Below are positions 9,075 to 19,244 of a stretch of DNA of 64,000 nt, one piece after another. The notes under the pieces were generated by a model that was given only the letters and a program-made list of their open reading frames with translations, was not told the DNA's origin and searched no databases. Each line of letters opens with the position of its first letter. The first letter of the stretch is position 1. Origin of the DNA: a virus; IMG/VR virus record IMGVR_UViG_3300017917_005124, positions 31,438 to 95,437 of that record; one strand, written 5' to 3'. The position numbers and the translations under genes were made by a program.

Positions 9075-12000
9075 TGGGAAGAGAATATCCGCAACCTTTT
9101 AGTATGAAAGATTTGTTCATTGATGTAAAGCTTGAGGCTTATGTCAAGGGAACTACTTTTGATTTTCTTGGTAGAAAGTTGTTTAGTACTCAATTCTTGA
9201 GAGAAGGAATTGGATTTGGTATAACAAATATTGAAATTGAGGTAAATACATCGCTACAGCCTATTGTTACAGTTACTATGAAAGATATGTATGGTTTAAC
9301 TGTGTTTGGAGGTCAAAGTAGAAATGATGATTACGACAATCAATCTTATGACTATAGTGTTTTGTTTGATTGGCCTCCTCCTAAGTTTTTGTTCTCATTT
9401 AAAGGATATTTGGGAAAACCAGTTAGTTGGCTTTTAAATCTAAAGAGGACAACAACAAACTTTAACTCAAGTGATGGTAGTTATGAAATTAAGTGTGAAT
9501 TTGTGCCAAATCAGTGGGGTTTCTTTGCGGATTTGCCAATGCTTTTTTTATTGGCAGCAAAGGCAATGAGGAGAGATAGAGTTGGAAATTCACCTGCAAA
9601 TCCAGCATATGTAACAAGTGTGTTTGATTTAATTAAAATAGGTAAACAAGTAGAGGTAAAAACGAAAGATACTACCAAGGAGTTTGATGAATTAATTAAA
9701 CAACTGGGGTCATTAAAATCAAATATAGCTGGAACTCTAGTTAGTTCTAAGGTTGTGGGTTTTGGTGATGAAATAACAGGAGTTGTTAATAATATTCCAA
9801 TTAAGGGTTTTAAAAAAATAACTATACCAAAACTTGAAGACTTTGATAGTTCAGTTAATACTGAAGAGAAAGTGAATCTTAAGATATCAGACCCAACTTC
9901 TTTATCGAAGGTAAACACCTATATGCTTCTTCACTTGAAGATTGATGGTAAATATTATCATAATTTTTCTATTCCTAGTTATAGTAGTCTCCAGCCTAAT
10001 GAATCAAATACATCAATTGCTAAAAATCAAACAATAGAAGGTATTAATAAAAATATAAGGCTTATTGAAGATGAAATAAAAAGAAGAGTATATAATTCTT
10101 CAAAAAGCAAGTTAAAAAAAATAACTATTGGAGAGATTTTCTCTCAACTTGCTAAGGATGCTGCTTTTATTATTGGAAATATAATAGAATCTGGATTAAA
10201 GGGTTATAATAATAATGTTGACTCAAGAAGTCAAAATGAAAAAAATTTAATAGGTCAATCATTTCCGCTAATGATAAAAGATAATGGAGAAGAAGTTCCA
10301 GCTACTACTGAGAACTTTGGAGACGACCTTGGAGTGGATAAATATGAAATGGATTTTGTTAGAAAATTCATAAATGCTATTAGTGAGGGGATTGCAAAGG
10401 ATTTGATTGATGATAATGATTCTAATCTGTCTGATGATAGTACTTTAAAGAATAGGATTAATAATATGGAAATAATTAAAGGCAATCCATATAAGCCATT
10501 CTATAGAGATATAGCAACAAATATTTTAGTCAGAGGAGGTATAGCTGGTTTTGTAACTAGAAGTAATGACCCTAATAAGCCAGGTGATTATGCTAATGAT
10601 TTTGTTGACTTTTATTTTGATAGAGAAGGTGCTGATGATTTAATTGCACTAGCTGAGTTAGATTCTAAAAATATAACTGATGGTATATTATCTCAAATGT
10701 CGGATGTTGATATACTTTCTTTGAAAAGATTTTGTAAGTTTTTCGGTAGGTTTTATCAAGAAAATGGAGAATATTTAATTGAAAGAGATAAAGATGGAAA
10801 TACTTCTAAGGGAGCTGAGATAACAAGTGCTGACCAAGCCTCGACATATAAAGTAATAATGGAGGATTCTCCTGAAGTGACTTTAACGTTTGAGCAATTG
10901 TTTAAAGAGTTAAAAAAGGGTAATATAGACTTTAGCTCAAATAAAACAGGTGGATTGGTTTTACCTGCAGAAGAGTTGGAAGAGGATTCTGAGTTTTCCA
11001 CATCTCAAGTACCTAGTTCAATAGACCCTATTCAATTTATTGATGATGAAGAATATACAGCAAAAAAAATAATAAATAACGGAATAGCATATACAAAACC
11101 TTTAAATAATAGTGATAGATATTGGTATGTAGTTTTTGAGGGAAATGATAACGTTAAGGCGCAAGAAGCAAACTCATCTCCATCGGATTCTGAAAGCAAA
11201 GGTTCAGAAAGGGATGAGAGTCAAGATGAGCCAGTGGGATATTTGCCAATAAACGCAGTAAAAGATTCTGAACAAAAAGAGTTAGGGTATTATAAACTTT
11301 TTAATGATAGACAGAGTCAGTTTTTACTTGTATCTTATGATAAATTAAAAAACCCAGAATCTTCTTTTTATGATAAAGATGAAAGTTCTGGATTTCAAAA
11401 TTATTTATTTACAAAAAAAATATATGAAAGTAAGGAAGAAGCTATTTATGAAGGTAAAAAACCTGGTGAATACGCTATTGCTGGAGAAATAGGTATGACT
11501 GTTTTTTCTAATTTTGATGGTGATACATTTGGGGAAGATGGTCTTGTTTTCGACATGTTTTCAAATACAAGACAAAGTATAAGTCAAAGAGTTTTTATTA
11601 AGCATATTTGTAAATTAATATTGCAAAATATAAATAAACTTGAAGAAGAGAGAAATCAGGTTATAGGCTCAGTTTTAGGTAAAGCAGCAGAACAGGAAGT
11701 TGCATTATATAAGCAAATGCATACTTTGTTTCATCAGTGGGAAGTTTTGTCATACGCATCAAATAAAAAAAGTGATTCACAAAAAGTTGACGGATTAATT
11801 GATGAATTAGAAGAAAAATATGGAGGTTCACATAATGATATAACTTCATCTGAGGATGTAAATGGATTGCCAGATGGTGCCTTTGTATATGAATTTCCTC
11901 TTCAGAGGATAAATGGAGTTAAAGGAGGTAAGCCTATACAGGTTAGAAATTCTTTAATAAATCTTGAGCCATTATATAAATTAAATGGAGACACTTCTGT

Positions 12001-13447
12001 TTTAAATATAATACAACAAATTTGCACGAAGAATAATTTCTTATTTATTCCAATACCTGGAAATGCATCTTATATGAATGTGTCAGATTTATATTCTCCA
12101 AGTCAAATGCACGCTAGTATAGATGTTAGAAATTTCTTTCATGTATTATTTACTCCAACACCAGAATCTAGAGCTAAGACTAAAAATAATGGAGCACCTT
12201 TAGCGTTAAGTGAGAATCATAAAAATTATGATACAAATTCTTTTGCTATAAAATATGGACATCCAGACAATCAAATTGTAAGTAATATACAAGTTGGCAC
12301 TGATGATAACAAAGTTACTGCAGAGAGTATTGTAAATTTGCAAAGATTAGCGGATAATGAAAATCAAAATAAAGTTGTAACTACTGATTGTTCCACATTA
12401 CCAGTTCTTGAAGGTCGTTCATATAAAGCTACTATTGATATGATTGGTAATGCTCAAGTGTATCCTATGCAATTCTTTTTTCTTGAGAATTCACCTTTAT
12501 TTGGAGGTCTTTATCAGGTTATGGATGTAAAGCATTCAATTACGCCTAATGATATGAAAACATCAGTTGGAGGTATGAGAATGAGATTTGTTGATAGTGG
12601 CTATGGTTCAATAAAACCAGTCACACTTGAGACTTTAGAAGGTTTAGGTAAATTAGAAGAACCTGTTGCGTTTTCTAAGGATGAAAAAGAGAAAATTAGA
12701 GAGATTAACGACTCAACATCAACAACAGGTTTTATGAATAATAAATCTACAAAATTATCAAAATCAGCAGCAAAAATAATAAAAAAATCATCAACAGAAG
12801 AAGATGCAACTGAGGCTATAATTAAATTTTTAGAAGGAGGATACTTCCATCCAGCTCATGCTTGGGATTCTAAAAAAAATAAAATTAAAAGAGGATATAC
12901 TATTATGCGCAATAGTAGTGAAACTCTTTTTGGTATAGATAGAAAAAAAGGTGAGTGGATTAAATCTTCAAAAGGAAGGGCTTTTTGGGAAAAAATAGAT
13001 ACTATATCTGGTTATGGCTCTTATTCAGATACAAATTGGTTAAAAACAACTAGACAATGGGATATTAAAAATAAACCATTAAAAAACAGCGCTTGGGGTT
13101 ATAACCACTTTCCAGATAAATCAGAAATATCTTCTCTATTAACAGAAGCTAAAAATATGATAAAAGAAAGATTTGATAAATATATTAAATTAAACTTTTC
13201 AAATCATCCTTTAAAAAAAATAATTTTAGAAGATGGTAGGCTTATTTTTATGTTCTATAGGGCTACGTGGAATGGGAGTGGGTTTTTTGCTAAATACGCA
13301 TCAAATATCAAGAGAGTATATGATAGTGGAGAAAGAAATGTTGATAAATTAATAGAAGCTGATTTAGATTATAGATATAAGACTAAAAAGGGGGAATTTA
13401 AGCAAGGTGTTATTGATATGAAGTATATGATAGATTATAATCCTTGA
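9074..13447 (+). CDS. Giant baseplate hub protein with C-terminal lysozyme-like domain
   Basis: At 1,457 residues it probably forms the central hub (gp27/gpD-like) under the tail tube. The first ~170 residues contain strand-rich segments typical of hub proteins; residues ~280-900 are charged and variable; residues ~960-1200 again look hub-like. The last 210 residues form a separate domain: a helix with FLEGGY (Glu near 1254) followed by TLFGIDR and several aromatic helices, a pattern like glycoside hydrolase family 108 muramidases. I infer that this end cuts peptidoglycan during entry, as the lysozyme of T4 gp5 does. The catalytic role of the Glu is inferred. Confidence 0.6.
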   Translation: MGREYPQPFSMKDLFIDVKLEAYVKGTTFDFLGRKLFSTQFLREGIGFGITNIEIEVNTSLQPIVTVTMKDMYGLTVFGGQSRNDDYDNQSYDYSVLFDWPPPKFLFSFKGYLGKPVSWLLNLKRTTTNFNSSDGSYEIKCEFVPNQWGFFADLPMLFLLAAKAMRRDRVGNSPANPAYVTSVFDLIKIGKQVEVKTKDTTKEFDELIKQLGSLKSNIAGTLVSSKVVGFGDEITGVVNNIPIKGFKKITIPKLEDFDSSVNTEEKVNLKISDPTSLSKVNTYMLLHLKIDGKYYHNFSIPSYSSLQPNESNTSIAKNQTIEGINKNIRLIEDEIKRRVYNSSKSKLKKITIGEIFSQLAKDAAFIIGNIIESGLKGYNNNVDSRSQNEKNLIGQSFPLMIKDNGEEVPATTENFGDDLGVDKYEMDFVRKFINAISEGIAKDLIDDNDSNLSDDSTLKNRINNMEIIKGNPYKPFYRDIATNILVRGGIAGFVTRSNDPNKPGDYANDFVDFYFDREGADDLIALAELDSKNITDGILSQMSDVDILSLKRFCKFFGRFYQENGEYLIERDKDGNTSKGAEITSADQASTYKVIMEDSPEVTLTFEQLFKELKKGNIDFSSNKTGGLVLPAEELEEDSEFSTSQVPSSIDPIQFIDDEEYTAKKIINNGIAYTKPLNNSDRYWYVVFEGNDNVKAQEANSSPSDSESKGSERDESQDEPVGYLPINAVKDSEQKELGYYKLFNDRQSQFLLVSYDKLKNPESSFYDKDESSGFQNYLFTKKIYESKEEAIYEGKKPGEYAIAGEIGMTVFSNFDGDTFGEDGLVFDMFSNTRQSISQRVFIKHICKLILQNINKLEEERNQVIGSVLGKAAEQEVALYKQMHTLFHQWEVLSYASNKKSDSQKVDGLIDELEEKYGGSHNDITSSEDVNGLPDGAFVYEFPLQRINGVKGGKPIQVRNSLINLEPLYKLNGDTSVLNIIQQICTKNNFLFIPIPGNASYMNVSDLYSPSQMHASIDVRNFFHVLFTPTPESRAKTKNNGAPLALSENHKNYDTNSFAIKYGHPDNQIVSNIQVGTDDNKVTAESIVNLQRLADNENQNKVVTTDCSTLPVLEGRSYKATIDMIGNAQVYPMQFFFLENSPLFGGLYQVMDVKHSITPNDMKTSVGGMRMRFVDSGYGSIKPVTLETLEGLGKLEEPVAFSKDEKEKIREINDSTSTTGFMNNKSTKLSKSAAKIIKKSSTEEDATEAIIKFLEGGYFHPAHAWDSKKNKIKRGYTIMRNSSETLFGIDRKKGEWIKSSKGRAFWEKIDTISGYGSYSDTNWLKTTRQWDIKNKPLKNSAWGYNHFPDKSEISSLLTEAKNMIKERFDKYIKLNFSNHPLKKIILEDGRLIFMFYRATWNGSGFFAKYASNIKRVYDSGERNVDKLIEADLDYRYKTKKGEFKQGVIDMKYMIDYNP

Positions 13448-13479
13448 TATATTTTAGTAGCTTAATTAATTTTTTTTAT

Positions 13480-13487
13480 TATATTTG
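13480..13487 (+). promoter_or_regulatory. Bacteroidetes-type promoter -7 box TATATTTG
   Basis: The box matches TAnnTTTG and ends only six bases before ATG 13494. If transcription starts at the usual distance, the polymerase mRNA has almost no leader. Confidence 0.65.
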
Positions 13488-13493
13488 CAATAT

Positions 13494-15116
13494 ATGTTTA
13501 TAGTTTGCAAAATAATAGTTGATAATAAGGAGTTAGAATCTAATTTAAAAGGTTTTCTAAGAGGTTATCCAGTTGATATAAGTTGCAACTCATCAATAGA
13601 TGAACATTTAAATATGCCAATATTATTTGTAGGGTGGGATTTGGTTAAGAGAATATTCCCACTTCAAAAAATACATGATAATAAGGTTAATGAAAATATT
13701 GAATGGACATATAATGAATCTGAGTGTAATGAAATAGATAAAGAAGGGTTTTATAGTAATATAGAAGAATTTGTTAATAGAAATTTGAAATCTTGGCTCC
13801 CATCTAATTTTATATTATACGATTATATAATTCATGGAGAATTAATTAAATTTATAGAAGCAAATATAAATAATGAAATAAAGACTTATGTTCATTATAA
13901 TAATGGTGCTATTTACATGAGAAATGGAGATAATGATTACATTATTAATACCAAGAGTTTGTGGATGTTTGATGATGACTATAGAAACACAATAACAAAT
14001 GTTTTAAATAGTACTAATTGTATGGTGTATTCATATAATGGGATTGAGGATTATGTAAATCTTGACACATTAGGGAATTTAGTTTCATTAGACATTTTAA
14101 GATGGATTAAATTTGGAGTAGAGACACCTATAAAGTATTTTCAAATAATACCAAATATTGATATAAGTAAATATATACCATTCTTGATGAGTAAGATTGT
14201 AATGAATTCTCTTGAATTAAATAATCAAGAGTTGATATATTTCAATAGAATGTGTCAGAGAGATAAGATAACTAGGTGGATGTCTAGTAGATATTTATCA
14301 TTTTCTTATGATTTTAAAAAGAATTTAAACTTTATATTTAGAGAAAATGCTAAGCTAGCAAAAATAAACTATTCAAGTAAGAGGACTATAACAGGTAGAA
14401 TAACATCAATTGATAAGTATAATCCACAGAATCTATCTAAGACTAATGAAGATAGGTCTATGATAATTTCTAGATTTACAGGGGGAAAAGTATATCAATT
14501 TGATTATACTTCATTTGAAGCAAGGATATCTTTGTATTTGAGTGAAGATGAAGAATTTATAGAGAATTATTATGATAAAGACCTTCACTTAGAGACTGCT
14601 ATGTTAATATTCGATGTCTTTGAACCAACAGAAGAGCAGAGGGAAATAGCAAAATTAGTAAATCACTCTGTGTTATATGGAGCAGGCGAAGCTACTATAC
14701 TAAGTAAGCTACAATCTTTACCAAATCCTATTGAAAAAATGATAATTGTTAAAGAGTTTTTAGCTCCTATATTTAAAAAATCTAAGGAGTTAATGGAATT
14801 ATCAGAAAAATATGGATATATAATAAATAAATGGGGTTCAATAATAAAGCCAGAAAAATCATACGCTGGATTTAATAATTATATACAATCAACAGCTTCT
14901 GAAATAATTGTAGATAAAGTTATTGAAATAAAGGAATTATTAATAAACTGCAGAAGTCAATTTATGTTTCAAGTGCATGATTCATTAGTTTTTGACATTC
15001 ATCCAGAAGAAAATTATCTTATTGAAAAAATATATAAAATAATGTCTTATCATAGAAATATGATTTTTTCTGTAGATTATAAGTCAGGTTCTAATTTTAA
15101 AGACCTACATTATTAG
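13494..15116 (+). CDS. DNA polymerase, family A
   Basis: The 540-residue protein holds the three polymerase motifs of the PolI family: motif A DYTSFEARI (Asp 337), motif B with KLVNHSVLYGAG near 390, and motif C VHDSLVFD (His 495, Asp 496). Residues 1-300 have no clear 3'-5' exonuclease motifs, and the 5' nuclease is encoded separately at 18102. ATG 13494 is used; an in-frame TTG nine bases earlier falls within the promoter. It starts the replication cluster. Confidence 0.9.
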   Translation: MFIVCKIIVDNKELESNLKGFLRGYPVDISCNSSIDEHLNMPILFVGWDLVKRIFPLQKIHDNKVNENIEWTYNESECNEIDKEGFYSNIEEFVNRNLKSWLPSNFILYDYIIHGELIKFIEANINNEIKTYVHYNNGAIYMRNGDNDYIINTKSLWMFDDDYRNTITNVLNSTNCMVYSYNGIEDYVNLDTLGNLVSLDILRWIKFGVETPIKYFQIIPNIDISKYIPFLMSKIVMNSLELNNQELIYFNRMCQRDKITRWMSSRYLSFSYDFKKNLNFIFRENAKLAKINYSSKRTITGRITSIDKYNPQNLSKTNEDRSMIISRFTGGKVYQFDYTSFEARISLYLSEDEEFIENYYDKDLHLETAMLIFDVFEPTEEQREIAKLVNHSVLYGAGEATILSKLQSLPNPIEKMIIVKEFLAPIFKKSKELMELSEKYGYIINKWGSIIKPEKSYAGFNNYIQSTASEIIVDKVIEIKELLINCRSQFMFQVHDSLVFDIHPEENYLIEKIYKIMSYHRNMIFSVDYKSGSNFKDLHY

Positions 15117-15242
15117 TTAAATAATTTATAATTAAAAAAAATTTTAAAAATTTTCATTTTTTTTTATTTTTTACTTGATTTTAGAAATCAAATTTCTTAT
15201 TATTAAATATAATAATTTTAAAAAAAATAAATAAAAACAATT

Positions 15243-15653
15243 ATGGGAAATTTTAAAATGAAAATTGAGAAAAAGGTAGGTAAAAGAACTTACGAATTTA
15301 CTGTAGAGGGTGAGAATCTTCATGAGGCAGTTATGGAATCTAAAAAACTTTCTTTCTATGATGTTAATAGTTGTGGGTGTTGCGGTAGTCATGATTTAAT
15401 TCTTGATGCTCATATAGCTAAAAATAAGTTTAAATATACAACTGTTAAGTGTAATAATTGTAGAGCTTCTGTAAATTTCGGACAACAACAGGAAGATAAA
15501 GATATTTTTTATCTAAAAATGAGAGATAAGGTTGGTGGTACTGGAAAAGAGGTGGATTGGAATCCAGCTCCAGTTGATGTGAATGCTCCTGCACAACAAG
15601 TTGCACAACAACAAGTTAATAATTATGCACAACAAGCACAACAAAGACAATAA
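15243..15653 (+). CDS. Small zinc-ribbon protein with Gln-rich tail
   Basis: I do not recognise the family. The protein has 136 residues with two CxxC knuckles (Cys 44/47 and Cys 70/73) that could bind one zinc ion, then a Gln/Ala-rich flexible tail from about 112. It lies 25 bases upstream of the recombinase gene, so a role in recombination or single-strand DNA handling is plausible. The 126 bases before it are extremely A+T-rich with no clear site. Confidence 0.65.
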   Translation: MGNFKMKIEKKVGKRTYEFTVEGENLHEAVMESKKLSFYDVNSCGCCGSHDLILDAHIAKNKFKYTTVKCNNCRASVNFGQQQEDKDIFYLKMRDKVGGTGKEVDWNPAPVDVNAPAQQVAQQQVNNYAQQAQQRQ

Positions 15654-15678
15654 TTAAAAATCATTTAATCTTATAACT

Positions 15679-16797
15679 ATGGCAAAAAAGAAAGTAAATC
15701 TACCAGAAGGGTTTGAGGAAGTGGGTGGTAAAATCATTCGCTCCGTATCTGGAGAAGAATATATTAAAGAAGGTAGCGATTTAGTATGTACTTCAACAGG
15801 AGAGGTTTTTGAAGAATCAAAGGATGATTCCAATATAGAAACTCCTAAAATAAAGAAAAAATTTACTAAGCTTGGTGATTACAAGGCTAAAATTAACTTT
15901 AAGGATGTGAAATATAAACCACAAGAGTGGATTAATATGTCACAGGCCTTTAAAGAGGTGACAAGACTTCCAGGAATTCCGATTTGTGGAGTGATACAGG
16001 CGATAGGTAAGTCTAACTCAGGTAAAACAACATTAGCTTTAGAAGCGGCAGCTAACGCACAAAAACAAGGCACACTTCCAGTTTTTATTATTACCGAAAA
16101 TAAATTTAGCTTTGAAAGAGCTGAAGCTATGGGTATTGATTTTGAAGAAGCTATTGTATATAATGGTGTTTCTACAATCGAGGAAGGGTGTAATCTAGTT
16201 AGAGAAACGATTGAGTCTCAAGAAAAAGGAGAATTACCTTATGATTTATTATTTATCTGGGATTCTATCGGAGCAACACCATCTAAGGCTGAGTTGTCTA
16301 AAAAAGAAGATGGAGGTTCAGGTGGTGGTATGATGGTTACAGCCAGAGTATTAAGGGAGGAAATTACAAGATATATTGGTCCTAAAATAAACTCAACCAG
16401 ACTAGAAAGTTACCCTTATAATTCAACCCTTATAATTGTTAATCATGCTTATGTGTCTCCTCCAGCTCATCCAATGGGTCAACCAACTTTAGAGCCATAT
16501 GGTGGAGATGCTATTTATTTAGCGTCTTCTTTAGTGTTTAGAATGGGTGGGATTAAAACTAGACCATCAATGGTAACAGCTGTTAAAGATAAAGTTGAAG
16601 TTGCATTTGCCTCAAAAACATCTATTGTTGTTGAAAAAAATCACGTAACAAATATATCCTCTAAAGGTAAGATACTTTGTACGGACCAAGGTTTTATAAT
16701 GGATGACAAAAAATCTATTGATAGCTATAAAGATGAGTATAAAACTGGGTGGGACCTGAAATTTGATAAATATTGGGATTCAGTTAGTGATGAATAA
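15679..16797 (+). CDS. uvsX: RecA/UvsX-like recombinase
   Basis: This 372-residue ATPase carries a RecA-type Walker A, GKSNSGKT near residues 109-116, and a Walker B strand ending LLFIWDSIG near 190-198. The SGGGMMVTARVLRE stretch corresponds to the DNA-binding loop region and IIVNHAY to the following strand. It should form filaments on single-stranded DNA and promote strand exchange and recombination-dependent replication. It follows the zinc-ribbon gene and is closed by a strong terminator. Confidence 0.85.
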   Translation: MAKKKVNLPEGFEEVGGKIIRSVSGEEYIKEGSDLVCTSTGEVFEESKDDSNIETPKIKKKFTKLGDYKAKINFKDVKYKPQEWINMSQAFKEVTRLPGIPICGVIQAIGKSNSGKTTLALEAAANAQKQGTLPVFIITENKFSFERAEAMGIDFEEAIVYNGVSTIEEGCNLVRETIESQEKGELPYDLLFIWDSIGATPSKAELSKKEDGGSGGGMMVTARVLREEITRYIGPKINSTRLESYPYNSTLIIVNHAYVSPPAHPMGQPTLEPYGGDAIYLASSLVFRMGGIKTRPSMVTAVKDKVEVAFASKTSIVVEKNHVTNISSKGKILCTDQGFIMDDKKSIDSYKDEYKTGWDLKFDKYWDSVSDE

Positions 16798-16802
16798 ATT
16801 TT

Positions 16803-16832
16803 AAAACCCACATTTAATGTGGGTTTTTTTTT
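16803..16832 (+). terminator. Rho-independent terminator
   Basis: AAAACCCACA and TGTGGGTTTT pair perfectly around a 5-base loop, followed by a T tract. Confidence 0.9.
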
Positions 16833-16886
16833 GTCTCATTAAAATTTTATTTGAATGTTTTGATGCTGGAATTATTTTTTTTAAAA

Positions 16887-16900
16887 TATTTATAAATAAA
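16887..16900 (+). promoter_or_regulatory. Late promoter-like box before an endonuclease gene
   Basis: TATTTATAAATAAA stands four bases before ATG 16905, so the endonuclease appears to have its own late-type promoter. Confidence 0.5.
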
Positions 16901-16904
16901 AGTT

Positions 16905-18035
16905 ATGGAAAAAAAATTTAATAGAAATTGTCCTCAATGTAAAAGTGAGCTAATTTATACGAATATAAAAAATAGAAATCAAGCTGAAAAGCATCAAAAA
17001 AAATGTAAAAAATGCATCAATTCAAAAAATATTGAAAAAAATAGAATTAAAATGCAGTCTAAATATTTAATATTTGATGATATAAGAAATAAAGAAATTA
17101 TTGATATTTTTAATGAAATTGGTAGTAATTGGAAAGTTTTTAGAAAGGAGGTAATTCCTGTTTTTAATAAATTTAAAAAAGAAACTAAAACAATAATACT
17201 TTGTAGAAATTGTCCTGAATGTAATATAGAATTATTTTATTCTGATGAAATAAGTGTTAAAAATGCAAATAAAAAAAAATCTTTATGTAAACCTTGCAGC
17301 AAAAAAGGAGAAAAAAACTCTTTTTTTGGAAAAAAACATACACAAGAATCTTTAATAAAAAGGTCTAATTCTTTAGAAACTTCTGATTCTTGGAAAAAAT
17401 TTATTGAATATAAAAAAAGCGAAGAGTATAGAGGTAATTTGTCAAAATCTATGTCTGGAGAAAATAATCCAGCATTTAATAGAGGGAAGTTGATAGATAT
17501 ATGGGCAAAAAAATATGGAATAGAAGAGGCGGAAATAAGACATAAAAATTGGATAGATAAGTTATCTAATTCATTTACAGGTGAAAAAAATCATATGTAT
17601 GGAAAGCCTTCTCCTGTTGGTTCTGGCAATGGCTGGTCTGGTTGGTATAATGGGTGGTACTTCAGAAGTTTAAGAGAACTTTCTTATATGATTACTGAAA
17701 TTGAAGATAAAAACTTAAAATGGGAAAATGGGGAATTAAAAAAATATAAAATATCTTATATTGATTGGGATGGTAAAAACAGAAATTATTTCCCTGATTT
17801 TGTAGTTGAAAATAAATACATGATTGAATGTAAGCCTAATAATTTAATCAATTCAAAGTCAGTAATCTGCAAAAAAGAAGCGGCAGAAAAATTTTGTAAT
17901 ACTAATAATTTAGAATATATAATTGTGGAGCCAAAAATATTGTCTAAAGAAGAAATAGAGAATTTGTATTATTCAGGAAAAATTAAATTTTTACCAAAAT
18001 ATGAAGAAAAGTTTTTAAAGTATATTGAAAAATAG
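16905..18035 (+). CDS. Free-standing homing endonuclease, PD-(D/E)xK type with NUMOD3 motifs
   Basis: The 376-residue protein starts with two zinc-finger-like segments (CPQC..CKKC, then CPEC..CKPC). The middle contains NUMOD3-type DNA-binding motifs (NSFFGKKHT, NPAF, NHMYGKPSP). The C-terminal part has YFPDFVV followed by MIECKP, the PD and ExK halves of a nuclease site. It sits between uvsX and the 5' nuclease gene with its own promoter-like box, as mobile endonucleases in phage replication clusters often do. Its target is unknown. Confidence 0.75.
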   Translation: MEKKFNRNCPQCKSELIYTNIKNRNQAEKHQKKCKKCINSKNIEKNRIKMQSKYLIFDDIRNKEIIDIFNEIGSNWKVFRKEVIPVFNKFKKETKTIILCRNCPECNIELFYSDEISVKNANKKKSLCKPCSKKGEKNSFFGKKHTQESLIKRSNSLETSDSWKKFIEYKKSEEYRGNLSKSMSGENNPAFNRGKLIDIWAKKYGIEEAEIRHKNWIDKLSNSFTGEKNHMYGKPSPVGSGNGWSGWYNGWYFRSLRELSYMITEIEDKNLKWENGELKKYKISYIDWDGKNRNYFPDFVVENKYMIECKPNNLINSKSVICKKEAAEKFCNTNNLEYIIVEPKILSKEEIENLYYSGKIKFLPKYEEKFLKYIEK

Positions 18036-18101
18036 TATTTTTGTTGTTAAATAATATAACATCATTATTTTTTTTTATAAAATAAAATAAAATAAATTAG
18101 A

Positions 18102-19175
18102 ATGAAAACTATAGAAAAAAATAAAACATTTCGAACAATAATTATTGATGGGAATTGGAATCTTAAGAGGAACTATCTTCCTCCTCACAGAAAGGTTTTA
18201 ACAGGTAACAATGGAAAACTATGCGGAGGCACATATGGATTCTTGGATAGCACAAAAGCAGTAATAAATAAGATAATTCCAGACAGAGTCGTTGTTGCTT
18301 GGGATGGTTTTCATGCTGGAAAAATGAGATACAATCTCTATAAGGGATATAAGGCAAAGAGAGAAAAGGATTGGGAGAGTGAGACTAGAGTTTTAGCTAC
18401 AGATGGAATAGGTAGTCAGGAAGATAATGAGAAATTTCAATTATTAGTTCAAAAAATAGAGGTTCAAACATATTTGGAGGAACTTTTTATTAGACAGATG
18501 GAAGCTGACTATGTTGAGGCTGATGATTTAATTGCCTATTATATAATGGAGAGTAAAAATCCAAATGAGCACATCTATATATTTAGTAGAGACCAAGACT
18601 TCTATCAGTTAATATCAGAAAAAGTCTCAATTATAAGCCCAGACAGTTTTGAGATAATGACGATACATAACTTTAAGGAAAAAATGGGTTTTTGTGTTGA
18701 TAACGCTCTCTTAGTGAAGTGTATTGAGGGTGATGATAGCGATGAAATTACTGGGATAGGAGGAGTTAAGAGAGCAACTTTATTAGAGCATTTTCCAGCT
18801 TTTGCTGATGAGAAATATACATATAGAAGACTTATTGATGAAGCTTGCGCAATTCAAGATGCAAGAATTGGTGGAAAGCCAAAGAAAAAAAGACTCTCAA
18901 AGCTTGATACTATAATAGAATCAGAAACTATTGTATATAGAAATGCTGTGCTTATGAATCTCAAAAAGCCATTTTTAAACCAAGAAGCAATAGACCTTGT
19001 TAAATCGGTAATTGTTCAACCTCTTGACTCAGATAGAAGTATAGAAACAGCGATGGAAATGTTTATGAAGGACGGTTTTAATAGATTTATTGGAGATAAT
19101 TATATTAGTCATTTTTTTGGGCCATTTTATAATTTAAAAGCTAAAGAAAAGGAATATGAAAATAGTTTATTTTAA
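18102..19175 (+). CDS. 5'-3' exonuclease / RNase H (FEN family)
   Basis: At 357 residues it matches the 5'-nuclease domain of PolI and T4 Rnh. Acidic metal-binding positions are visible in IIDGNW (start), WDGFHAGK, EADDLIA, SRDQDFYQLI and the helix-hairpin region DDSDEITGIGG. It should remove RNA primers and flaps, supplying the activity missing from the family A polymerase nearby. Confidence 0.85.
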   Translation: MKTIEKNKTFRTIIIDGNWNLKRNYLPPHRKVLTGNNGKLCGGTYGFLDSTKAVINKIIPDRVVVAWDGFHAGKMRYNLYKGYKAKREKDWESETRVLATDGIGSQEDNEKFQLLVQKIEVQTYLEELFIRQMEADYVEADDLIAYYIMESKNPNEHIYIFSRDQDFYQLISEKVSIISPDSFEIMTIHNFKEKMGFCVDNALLVKCIEGDDSDEITGIGGVKRATLLEHFPAFADEKYTYRRLIDEACAIQDARIGGKPKKKRLSKLDTIIESETIVYRNAVLMNLKKPFLNQEAIDLVKSVIVQPLDSDRSIETAMEMFMKDGFNRFIGDNYISHFFGPFYNLKAKEKEYENSLF

Positions 19176-19216
19176 AAAAAAATAAAAAAAAATTTTTCTT
19201 ATTTAAGTTTTAATTT

Positions 19217-19224
19217 TACATTTG
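19217..19224 (+). promoter_or_regulatory. Bacteroidetes-type promoter -7 box TACATTTG
   Basis: The box lies 20 bases before the helicase start at 19245, within a very A+T-rich gap. Confidence 0.6.
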
Positions 19225-19244
19225 CACTATAACTAAAAATAAAC

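Noticed and set aside
9511-9918. Minus-strand open frame of 135 codons
   Set aside because: It is a shadow of the hub gene: no promoter box or A-rich leader, and composition follows the complementary strand.
13485-13493. TTG start for the polymerase
   Set aside because: It lies inside the promoter box; ATG 13494 is the natural start.
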